Below, piece by piece: positions 9,603-16,757 of a stretch of 64,000 nucleotides of DNA. The notes below the pieces were generated by a model. The model saw only the letters and a program-made list of their open reading frames with translations. It had not been told where the DNA came from and did not search any database. Source of the stretch: Treponema sp. (GTDB lineage Bacteria > Spirochaetota > Spirochaetia > Treponematales > Treponemataceae); assembly GCA_017940005.1 (NCBI GenBank), contig JAGAZO010000021.1, positions 1-64,000 on the forward strand, in the 5' to 3' direction. The position numbers and the translations under genes are program-made. Numbering within the stretch: the stretch's first letter is position 1; each line of letters opens with the position of its first letter.

Positions 9603-10469
9603 TTAGATTACCCGTCCATCAATCTCCTGCGCTGCACCTGCAATCACGTTGTGCATTTTTTCGGTGAGGCGTTTTGCAGCAATTTGTGGTTCAAGGTTTT
9701 CGTAGTCGCTGATTTTGATTTCTGGCAGCAGACGAATGTCATACACATACGGACCAGAACGGCTGTATGAAAAAAATGCGTCATGTTTGCCAAGCCCGTA
9801 CTTGTCGCTGCCGCCTATGTACACTGGCTGCACATCGCTCCTTGTGTCCATTGCCATGCGCGCAGCACCTTTTTTGTAAGGATTTGTACCGTGACGCGGC
9901 GTGCGCGTGCCTTCTGGAAATACGATGAGGTTTGTGCCTTGCGCGAGCGATTTTTTGCATAAATCAATCATTTCGTCATAACCGAGCGAATTGACAATAT
10001 ACAGCTGGCGAATGACACCTGCGTACATAGAGTTTGCAAGGCTTCCACGCACAATACAATCTGCGTTTGGCACAAGCGAAATGATAAAAACAACGTCGAG
10101 CATTGACGGGTGATTGACAACGATAATTTTTGATTTGAGCTTGCGGAATCTTTTTCTGTCGGGAACATTCGACCGTGTTACGCCTGTAACACGCATAAAT
10201 CCGATAAAAAAACGAAATGTAAATGAAACAGTTGCGCGCGCCGCTTTTTGAAATTTTTCTTTTGGATGAAAGATGAGCCGTTCAATTGGAAACACGACAA
10301 TGCCAAGTACAACGCTGCCAATTCCGAAGAATGCATAAAAAAATAATTTCATCAAACTTCCGTAGATGTAGCGAAACCAGTTTTTTACTGGCGGCAAGTC
10401 GCCGTGATCGTAGCGGCGCTTTATGCTGCTCATGTCTGCTTGTGCCGCTGTCGTATTGTTGTTTGTCAT
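9603..10469 (-). CDS. PlsC-type lysophospholipid/1-acylglycerol-3-phosphate acyltransferase
   Basis: The 288-residue protein carries the two hallmark motifs of the family: NHPSMLD (NHX4D, catalytic His and Asp) and FPEGTRTP (acceptor binding). One or two hydrophobic helices near residues 38-60 (LFFYAFFGIGSVVLGIVVF) should anchor it to the inner membrane. AAGGAT lies 5 nt before the ATG, and the start overlaps the stop of the preceding gene by 4 nt, so the two are translationally coupled. It could be a housekeeping AGPAT. However, a PlsC-like acyltransferase directly after a ketoacyl-synthase-like gene is also the gene order of aryl-polyene-type clusters, where it would attach the polyene chain to a lipid or glycan. 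Confidence 0.88.
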   Translation of the reverse strand: MTNNNTTAAQADMSSIKRRYDHGDLPPVKNWFRYIYGSLMKLFFYAFFGIGSVVLGIVVFPIERLIFHPKEKFQKAARATVSFTFRFFIGFMRVTGVTRSNVPDRKRFRKLKSKIIVVNHPSMLDVVFIISLVPNADCIVRGSLANSMYAGVIRQLYIVNSLGYDEMIDLCKKSLAQGTNLIVFPEGTRTPRHGTNPYKKGAARMAMDTRSDVQPVYIGGSDKYGLGKHDAFFSYSRSGPYVYDIRLLPEIKISDYENLEPQIAAKRLTEKMHNVIAGAAQEIDGRVI

Positions 10470-11224
10470 GCGGTATCCTTGTTAATTATTAATTTGAGAA
10501 AGCTTGCTGCGTCGTGCGGTACATCTGCAAGCTCTACAGAAATGTCGTGCAATGTGATTGTTGCGTCATTCGTGCTCGTCGCGCTTGTGTCAGTGCTATG
10601 TGCGTTAGTACTTGCGCACATGCAGGCACTAGTGCTTCCCGCTTCATTGCCTTCTCGTGATAAAATTGCTGCGAATGCAAGCGGTTCGTAAGATGCCGTA
10701 CCGAACGCGCTGTACTCTTCTGGCGCAAACTCGTCTGCATATACGAGCAGTATTTTGTTTTCGCTTCCTGCAAAAAGTGGCGCGCACGCTCCTTGAAAGG
10801 CAGCACAAAAATCACCTTTTGACGGATAGATGACTGAATAGCCGCCGCGCAAGCCCAGCGCAATTGTTGCAAGTGCAATGGGTGTGTTGAACACAGAGAG
10901 CGAAAAGTTTGCAGGAAGAATTGCGTGCTCTTCGACAAGCGTTTTACTCACGGAAAATTCGCGCGCAAGTTCTCCACGACACGAGATGAACACTTGCTTC
11001 AACGTTTTTGCGTGTGGAGCGCGTTCCAGCACGTCGTGCACAACTTGTACTGTCATCTTGCTTATTTGGCTCAAGCGGCGGCGGAACAGCATGTCTGTAT
11101 ATTCGAGCTTGGGTGCGTCTTTTGTGCATGCAATATGCAACTCGCCTGTTGCCCACTTTTTCCAGTCGTCAGCTGATGTGATGCCCGGTGCCCATGCCGC
11201 AATATGTGAAACAGTGACAGTCAT
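10466..11224 (-). CDS. Beta-ketoacyl-synthase-like protein (short, Ketoacyl-synt_2 type)
   Basis: The 252-residue product is much shorter than a full ketoacyl synthase (about 410). Segments RRRLSQISKM, GELAREFSV, NFSLSVFNTP and ILLVYADE match the short, N-terminal-only ketoacyl-synthase relatives found in aryl-polyene and flexirubin-type clusters. I see no catalytic Cys-His-His triad, so it is more likely a partner or chain-length factor than a condensing enzyme. A low-complexity Ser/Thr/Ala/Asn stretch lies near residues 190-215. TGAGG six nt upstream favours the ATG at 11224 over a GTG at 11236. Its neighbours are the methyltransferase (8-nt gap) and the acyltransferase (4-nt overlap). Confidence 0.75.
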   Translation of the reverse strand: MTVTVSHIAAWAPGITSADDWKKWATGELHIACTKDAPKLEYTDMLFRRRLSQISKMTVQVVHDVLERAPHAKTLKQVFISCRGELAREFSVSKTLVEEHAILPANFSLSVFNTPIALATIALGLRGGYSVIYPSKGDFCAAFQGACAPLFAGSENKILLVYADEFAPEEYSAFGTASYEPLAFAAILSREGNEAGSTSACMCASTNAHSTDTSATSTNDATITLHDISVELADVPHDAASFLKLIINKDTA

Positions 11225-11232
11225 CGCGCGCC

Positions 11233-12348
11233 TCACTGTTTTTTGTTAAAGACAAGCAACGAATAGCTGTTTGAACCAAGATTGTGATGCGCGCATTTTA
11301 AAACAAATCCCGCTTTCTCAATCGCATTCACCAACTCTTGATAGCGGTACATTTTGCTGTTGCCGTTTGCCATGCACGTAAAATACAGCGATGTCGCTTG
11401 CAGTGAATAGGAGCTTGCTTCAAACCGTTGCTTGTCCCACAGCGGCTCGAGCACGTACACGTTTGTTTTGTCAGTTGCCGCTTCGTGCACTTTTGTTAAA
11501 ATTTTCGTCACTTGATTGAGCGAAAAACAGTCGAGGAATTGGCTCATCCATACAGCGTCTGGAGCAGAAGGAAGCGTTGTTGTGTTGTCAAGCACATTGC
11601 CTGCATGCGTTGCAATGCGCTCTGCAAAACCTGCCGCCGCCGCGTTTTTTTCTGCTACAGCAGTTTGACCTGGCAAATCGACAATAGTGACGTGCACATC
11701 GTTGTCAAAATTGCAACATGCTACTGCCCACTTTGCCGTGTTACCGCCAATGTCTATAAGATGGCGCGGCTTTTCTTTGAACACGATTGGCAACGCTTCA
11801 GGAAACGCGATGTCGCTGTAAAAGTGGTCGAACGTGAACCAGCTTTTTTTTGCCTGCTCTGGCAGCGTTGCAAGCGCCTCGTAAATCGTCGTCCAGTTTT
11901 TGCCGAAATGCTTTAATCCCGCGGGCTTTCCCGTGCGCACAGATTCGTCTAAATCATATGCGCCTTTGTAGCATATGTCGTTTGTAAAATCAAAATTTGC
12001 TTTTGTTAAATCGTCTTCGAGCAGCATCCAGCCTATTTTACCAAGCACAAATTTTTCGTTTTGTTCGTTTGAGTCTTTTGTTAATTTAATAACATTCATG
12101 CCAAGCGCCATTTCGCACAGTACGCCAACGCCGTATTCTGAAATGCCCGTTTTTTTTGCAAGCTGCGCGCACGAGATGCCGTTTTCGCCCGCGTCTTCAA
12201 TTGATTTTAAAATGTTCAGATTGAGCAGCGCGCGGACAGCTTGAAATGTAAGTGGCGCAAATGCAATTTTCTGCGCTTCAAATTTTGCGTCGACTGCGCG
12301 AATATCGTCATTTTTAAATTTGTCTATAGTATAAAATGCATTGTCCAT
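11233..12348 (-). CDS. SAM-dependent methyltransferase, O-methyltransferase family 2 type
   Basis: The product has 371 residues. An N-terminal winged-helix dimerisation domain (CAQLAKKTGISEYGVGVLCEMA, here split by the helix turn) precedes a Rossmann methyltransferase with the SAM motif LIDIGGNTAKWAVA and the acidic strand VTIVDLPG. No Shine-Dalgarno precedes any candidate start. The ATG at 12348 is preferred because a promoter (TTGACT-N17-TAAAAT, read leftward) ends 11 nt before it; an upstream ATG at 12369 would lie inside that promoter. It heads the leftward operon. A methyltransferase next to a ketoacyl-synthase-like and an acyltransferase gene fits an aryl-polyene head-group methylase, by inference. 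Confidence 0.8.
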   Translation of the reverse strand: MDNAFYTIDKFKNDDIRAVDAKFEAQKIAFAPLTFQAVRALLNLNILKSIEDAGENGISCAQLAKKTGISEYGVGVLCEMALGMNVIKLTKDSNEQNEKFVLGKIGWMLLEDDLTKANFDFTNDICYKGAYDLDESVRTGKPAGLKHFGKNWTTIYEALATLPEQAKKSWFTFDHFYSDIAFPEALPIVFKEKPRHLIDIGGNTAKWAVACCNFDNDVHVTIVDLPGQTAVAEKNAAAAGFAERIATHAGNVLDNTTTLPSAPDAVWMSQFLDCFSLNQVTKILTKVHEAATDKTNVYVLEPLWDKQRFEASSYSLQATSLYFTCMANGNSKMYRYQELVNAIEKAGFVLKCAHHNLGSNSYSLLVFNKKQ

Positions 12349-12350
12349 AA

Positions 12351-12388
12351 TAGACAATAATTTTAACATACGATAAAATGACAGTCAA
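12351..12388. promoter_or_regulatory. Interleaved divergent promoters for two probably leaderless genes
   Basis: On the + strand TAGACA (12351-12356) and TAAAAT (12374-12379) are 17 bp apart, and the ATG of the GGDEF/EAL gene lies 8 nt after the -10. On the - strand TTGACT (12388-12383) and TAAAAT (12365-12360) are also 17 bp apart, with the methyltransferase ATG 11 nt after the -10. The two promoters share the same 38 bp, so they probably exclude each other. Confidence 0.55.
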
Positions 12389-15300
12389 TGCATATGAAAA
12401 GGAAGGAAGAAAACTATCTTTTCGACTGTTACAATGAAAAAACATTTTATCGGGAAACTGATGTATATTTGCAAAAAAATCATGGCATTGCGCATAGCAT
12501 GCTTGCAATAGAAATTGATAACTTTCGTTTTTTTCGCTTGTGGTACGGAAAAGAACTTGGCGATACATATTTGTCGCTTGTAGCAAAAACCCTTTTACAA
12601 TTTCAAACACAATTCGGTGGCATTGTAGGCTATTTTGGCGGAGCGCAATTTGCGCTGTGCATTCCCAGCGACGCGCAGCAGATTCAAATGATAGAAAAAA
12701 AGCTTGCGGAGTGCCGCGTGCTGCCAAGCGATATAAATGGTTTTTTCACTGTTACAGGAATCTATCACATTGATGATGGGATGCTTTCTTCGGAAGTAAT
12801 GTATGACCGCGCGGCGATTGCGCTTGCAAGTGTGCGTGGGAATCATCTTGCTCGTTCTGTTGAATACGATAAAGACATCGGCAAGGTGTTAGATGAAGAA
12901 ATCAAAATGCTTGCAGATATTCAACGCGGTCTCGATGAAGATGAGTTTGTTTTTTACGTGCAGCCAAAGTGCGACATGCGCTCTGGGAAAATTCTCGGCG
13001 CAGAAGCACTCGTGCGCTGGATTCACAAAGACAGCGGATTGGTGCTGCCCGGAAGATTTATGCCGTTGCTCGAAAAAAGCGGCTTCACTTCGTTCATCGA
13101 TAAATTCATCTGGGAAAAAGTATGTGCATGGCAGCGATCATGGATAGACAGCGGGCACAAGCCGCTTCCCATTTCTGTCAACGTTTCGCGCACCGATTTG
13201 TTTTCGTTTGATGTAGCGGCATTTTTTATTGCGCTTGTTAAAAAATATGATATTGCTCCGCATCTCATTGAAATAGAAATTACAGAGAGCGCATATGCAG
13301 AGAATTACACGGCAATAGGCGAGGCGATTAATAAACTCAAAGAAGCGGGATTCCCCATGCTCATGGACGATTTTGGTTCAGGCTATTCTTCGCTCAACAT
13401 GCTGCGCAACATCAGTTTTGACATTTTAAAATTTGACATGAAGTTTTTGCGCGGTTCTGATGAAAGCCGCAAGCGCGGGCTAGACATACTTGAGTCTGTC
13501 GTGAACATGGCGCGGTTGATAAATGTGCCTGTCATCATGGAAGGCGTTGAGACGACAGACCAAGTAAAATTTCTCGTGGATATGGGCTGCCGATACGCGC
13601 AAGGGTATTATTATTACAAGCCCATGTCGGTGCAAGATTTTGAGACGCTTCTTGCAGATGAAACGCGCGTTGATTATTCGGGCTACACGGGAAAAAGCGT
13701 AGACCAGATTCATTTGCGCGAACTTATGGAAAGCACAGACGTGACAGATACGCTGCTCAACGATTTGATGGGACCTGTTGCATTTTATGACATGTTTGGC
13801 GGCACTATTGAAATTGAGCGTGTGAATGAGCCGTATTACCGTTATTTTCAAGCGGGTTCTGACAGCACATTGTCTGTCGCGGACGGCCATGTGCAAAAAA
13901 GCGAATATGGAAAGTTGCAAGAGCAGTTTGAACGCGCATACCGCGATGCTCCAAAAGGTGCGTTCGGCGCATTCCATTATACAAGGAGGGACGGAAGCAT
14001 CCGATGGGTGTATTTGCGTTTGTTCTTTTTACGCGAGCAAAACGGGCACCGTCATTTTTATGGTTCGCTCACCGACATTTCGGGGCTTGCGCAACACGCG
14101 CAGCTTGACGCGTATGAAAAAAATACAAACATCAATGTTGACGAGCTTAAACAGAGTTACCGTGAGCTGCAAAAAAGTTATGAATTCCAGCAGTTGCGTT
14201 TTGAGCAGTTGCAGCTGAATGAGGAAATGTATCGCGTGGCGATGGGGCTTACAAATCATGCGATTATGGTAATCGATATTCCAAACCGCACCGTCAATCA
14301 AATATACAACGAAGGCAGCAGGACAAGAATCAGTTCGTCTATGACAGATGCGCCTGAATCGATTATTAAGACGGGAACTATTCATCCCAACGACTGTGAC
14401 GGTTACCGCGAATTCTTCCGCAAAATATACAGCGGCGTTCCAAAGTGCGAGTACACGATGCGCGTCATGGAAAAAAATCGCGGCTGGGTGTGGTTTGCCA
14501 TGTATTCGCAAACTGTTTTTGATGAAAGCGGCACGCCTGTCCGCGCAATTGCGTTTAGCACCAATATTACGAGCGAAAAACAAGCAGAAGAAAAATACAA
14601 GCAATACCGTGCTGCCGTTGCAATAGGTGCTGATTTTGTGTGGGAAGTGAATTTAACAAACGACGAGCTTTTTTTGCAGGACGACACGCTGCCAAAATTT
14701 ATTGGCGAAAGCAAGCTTAAAACATACGACGAATTTTCACGCGCAGTGTTTGAGCGTATTTTGGACAGCAGACAGAAAAATGAAGCTCTCGAAAAGTTTC
14801 GTCGGGAAAATTTGATAAATGCATTTAATCGCGGAGAACGGGAGGTGTCGCAGGAGTATCAGCTTGATTTTGATGACGGCAAAGGCATGCGCTGGCTTCG
14901 CTCTACAGCGTATTTGATGATGAACTCCGTTGCGGACATCTGCGTTATTTTAAGCACTGTTGACATTACGAAGTCGCATTTAGAAACCGCCGCATTGGAA
15001 ATGCGCGCTGAATCAGACCCGCTCACGGGGCTGTTTAATCATGCAACGATGGAGCAGCGCGTGTCGCATGTGCTGCGCGAAGCCGACACAGATTTCCATG
15101 CGATGCTCATGATTGATATAGACAACTTCAAACAATGCAACGACACATACGGCCATGTTTTCGGTGACAAAGTGTTGCAAACAGTAGCGGAAGTATTGCA
15201 CGATGTATTTCGCCACAGCGATTACATTGGCAGAATTGGTGGTGATGAATTCATGGTGTTCATGGTTCATGCAGGAAATTTGATTATTGTGAAGAGCAAG

Positions 15301-15492
15301 GCTGTGCGCATGCTTAAAGCGATTACAGATGCGTGCAAGGCAAAAAAATTTGAAACAGAAGTGACGCTTTCAATTGGCATTGCTGTATCGCATCACGATG
15401 ATAATTTTGCTGCAATGTACGAGCGTGCGGACAAAGCGTTGTATCAGAGCAAAAAAGGCGGCAAAAATCGCATTGAAACAGAAGGCATCTAG
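12388..15492 (+). CDS. Cyclic-di-GMP protein: degenerate GGDEF, EAL, PAS repeats, GGDEF
   Basis: This 1034-residue multidomain signalling protein has, in order: a degenerate GGDEF domain (about 30-160, GGAQF instead of GGDEF), an EAL phosphodiesterase domain (about 170-420) with AEALVRW, EITES and DDFGSGYSS intact, two or three PAS/PAC domains (about 460-850, e.g. ending IAFSTNITSEKQ), and a C-terminal GGDEF cyclase domain (about 870-1034, GRIGGDEF). It could both make and break c-di-GMP. There is no membrane segment, so it is cytosolic. No ribosome site is visible; the ATG sits 8 nt after a -10 box, suggesting a leaderless mRNA. Its position between two arms of a lipid/polyene-like cluster may be regulatory, but that is inference. 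Confidence 0.93.
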   Translation: MHMKRKEENYLFDCYNEKTFYRETDVYLQKNHGIAHSMLAIEIDNFRFFRLWYGKELGDTYLSLVAKTLLQFQTQFGGIVGYFGGAQFALCIPSDAQQIQMIEKKLAECRVLPSDINGFFTVTGIYHIDDGMLSSEVMYDRAAIALASVRGNHLARSVEYDKDIGKVLDEEIKMLADIQRGLDEDEFVFYVQPKCDMRSGKILGAEALVRWIHKDSGLVLPGRFMPLLEKSGFTSFIDKFIWEKVCAWQRSWIDSGHKPLPISVNVSRTDLFSFDVAAFFIALVKKYDIAPHLIEIEITESAYAENYTAIGEAINKLKEAGFPMLMDDFGSGYSSLNMLRNISFDILKFDMKFLRGSDESRKRGLDILESVVNMARLINVPVIMEGVETTDQVKFLVDMGCRYAQGYYYYKPMSVQDFETLLADETRVDYSGYTGKSVDQIHLRELMESTDVTDTLLNDLMGPVAFYDMFGGTIEIERVNEPYYRYFQAGSDSTLSVADGHVQKSEYGKLQEQFERAYRDAPKGAFGAFHYTRRDGSIRWVYLRLFFLREQNGHRHFYGSLTDISGLAQHAQLDAYEKNTNINVDELKQSYRELQKSYEFQQLRFEQLQLNEEMYRVAMGLTNHAIMVIDIPNRTVNQIYNEGSRTRISSSMTDAPESIIKTGTIHPNDCDGYREFFRKIYSGVPKCEYTMRVMEKNRGWVWFAMYSQTVFDESGTPVRAIAFSTNITSEKQAEEKYKQYRAAVAIGADFVWEVNLTNDELFLQDDTLPKFIGESKLKTYDEFSRAVFERILDSRQKNEALEKFRRENLINAFNRGEREVSQEYQLDFDDGKGMRWLRSTAYLMMNSVADICVILSTVDITKSHLETAALEMRAESDPLTGLFNHATMEQRVSHVLREADTDFHAMLMIDIDNFKQCNDTYGHVFGDKVLQTVAEVLHDVFRHSDYIGRIGGDEFMVFMVHAGNLIIVKSKAVRMLKAITDACKAKKFETEVTLSIGIAVSHHDDNFAAMYERADKALYQSKKGGKNRIETEGI

Positions 15493-15999
15493 CAAATGCT
15501 ACCCGCCGTCGATATGAGCTGCCAGCCATATGCGACATTGGAAAAACAGTTGCAAACGTATGCGGCAAGAATTTGATGCCGTATTATTGTTCAGCACAAA
15601 TACGCGCAAGCGGCTGGAGGGGCGCGGCGCAATTTTTTCAAAAATTGCGCCGTGGTACACTGTTTTGCGCCATATGTGCAAAACAGTACCGTCAGCCACG
15701 AAAGACGCGGTTTTTGCCGCAAGGCAAAAATGCGCCCAAATTATGTGCTTCGCAGAGAATTCTCGGGAAAGGCTCGCAGCATGGATGCTGCGAGTTCCGC
15801 ACTGCTCGCAATTTCTCAATGCACGTAAAAATTGCTAACGCAATTTTTGCTATGTAGACGCTCGCGAACCCTCCACCACAAAATTTTGTGCTCTGTACTA
15901 TTCGCAAGTTTTCAAAGCCTAGAGAAGAAAAATGCGACCGCATTTTTCTTTTATACGATACGCTCGAAATTGCTCCGCACTGCTCGCAATTTCTCGCTC
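15493..15999. repeat. Intergenic hairpin array R1 with unrelated stems
   Basis: About 500 bp without a gene, packed with near-perfect stem-loops: 15626-15651 (12 bp, 2-nt loop), 15653-15690, 15706-15733, 15773-15794 (10 bp, 2-nt loop), 15827-15848 (9 bp), 15877-15890 (palindrome CACAAAATTTTGTG), 15926-15949 (10 bp) and 15966-15993 (8 bp). The stems share no sequence. A 22-bp exact direct repeat lies at 15796-15817 and 15974-15995 (TCCGCACTGCTCG and onward). No open frame resembles a protein. Confidence 0.75.
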
Positions 16000-16028
16000 T
16001 TGCTATTATTCTCCAAAATTTGTATACT
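16000..16028 (+). promoter_or_regulatory. Sigma70-type promoter for the acyl carrier protein genes
   Basis: TTGCTA at 16000-16005 and TATACT at 16023-16028 are 17 bp apart. Transcription would start near 16035, just before the GAGGGA ribosome site of the first acyl carrier protein. Confidence 0.6.
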
Positions 16029-16052
16029 ACTCCATAATATTTGAGGGAACTG

Positions 16053-16310
16053 ATGGACGAATTAAAACAGCAAATCAAAGAGGTGATTATTTCTTCGTTG
16101 CAACTTGAAGATGTTACGCCAGAAGATATTGTCGATTCGGAACCGCTTTTTGGTGCAGGACTCGGTCTTGATTCAATAGATGCGCTGGAACTTGGCGTTG
16201 CACTCAAGAAAAAATTTAACATAAAATTTTCTGCGGAAAGTTCAGATAATAAAAAGCATTTTGCATCGGTCGATGCATTAGCAGAATATATTTCTGCCAG
16301 CCAGGCATAA
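16053..16310 (+). CDS. Acyl carrier protein 1
   Basis: The 85-residue protein contains the carrier motif LGLDSIDALEL; Ser41 would receive the 4'-phosphopantetheine arm. The spacing of helices is that of a normal ACP, but the LDSID form (rather than ADSLD) is typical of secondary-metabolite carriers. GAGGGA lies 6 nt before the ATG at 16053. The stop is 20 bp before the next ACP start, so the two are co-transcribed. Tandem ACPs next to an AMP ligase with a COG4648-like membrane domain are a hallmark of aryl-polyene-type pathways. It is unlikely to be the fatty-acid ACP, given this context. Confidence 0.88.
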   Translation: MDELKQQIKEVIISSLQLEDVTPEDIVDSEPLFGAGLGLDSIDALELGVALKKKFNIKFSAESSDNKKHFASVDALAEYISASQA

Positions 16311-16330
16311 TGCCACTCAAGGAGAATTCC

Positions 16331-16579
16331 ATGACAAAAGAAGAAATTTTTGACAAACTTAAAACAATTTTAGTAAAAGAATTTGAAATTGATGAGGATT
16401 CAATCACACCGGAAGCAAAACTTGCGGATGATCTTGATCTTGATTCAATCGACTCAATCGATTTGATTGTTAAAATGAAAGATTTTATTCCAGGCAAAGT
16501 AGATCCTGCAATTTTCAAAACAGTAAAGACAATGCAGGATGTTGTGGACGCATTGCTTCCCTATACACAGCAAGCGTAA
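16331..16579 (+). CDS. Acyl carrier protein 2
   Basis: The 82-residue protein has the motif LDLDSIDSIDL, with Ser39 as the phosphopantetheine site. It is strongly acidic in helix II, as ACPs are. AAGGAG 6 nt upstream selects the ATG at 16331; an in-frame ATG at 16310 overlapping the previous stop has no ribosome site. It differs clearly in sequence from ACP 1, so the two are not a recent duplication and probably carry different intermediates. An intrinsic terminator follows about 100 bp downstream, before the ligase gene. Confidence 0.88.
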   Translation: MTKEEIFDKLKTILVKEFEIDEDSITPEAKLADDLDLDSIDSIDLIVKMKDFIPGKVDPAIFKTVKTMQDVVDALLPYTQQA

Positions 16580-16660
16580 GTGATTGGTGCGGAGCGCGGC
16601 GATTTTGCTGTGCTCTGTACAAGGTGCATTTTGTGTGTCGATGTAACTGTAATGTTGTGT

Positions 16661-16708
16661 GAGCGCGGAATGCATTGTTCCCGCGTTGTAGCGCGGGAAT
16701 ATTTTTTT
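16661..16708 (+). terminator. Terminator between ACP 2 and the ligase, with a competing upstream arm
   Basis: CCCGCG (16680-16685) pairs with CGCGGG (16692-16697), followed by AATATTTTTTT: a standard intrinsic terminator. Its left arm can instead pair with CGCGG about 15 nt upstream (in GAGCGCGGAATG), which would free the right arm. This layout of mutually exclusive hairpins could make the terminator conditional and set the ratio of ligase to carrier protein. A third hairpin (CCTCTAAA/TTTAGAGG, about 16712-16739) follows. Confidence 0.6.
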
Positions 16709-16757
16709 GAAACCTCTAAATGCTTTATTTTTTAGAGGCAACTCTGAAATCCAAGCG

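Noticed and set aside
15530-15838. Open frames of 94-106 codons across hairpin array R1 on both strands
   Set aside because: Rich in Arg and Cys, overlapping on both strands, without ribosome sites; they are by-products of the inverted repeats.
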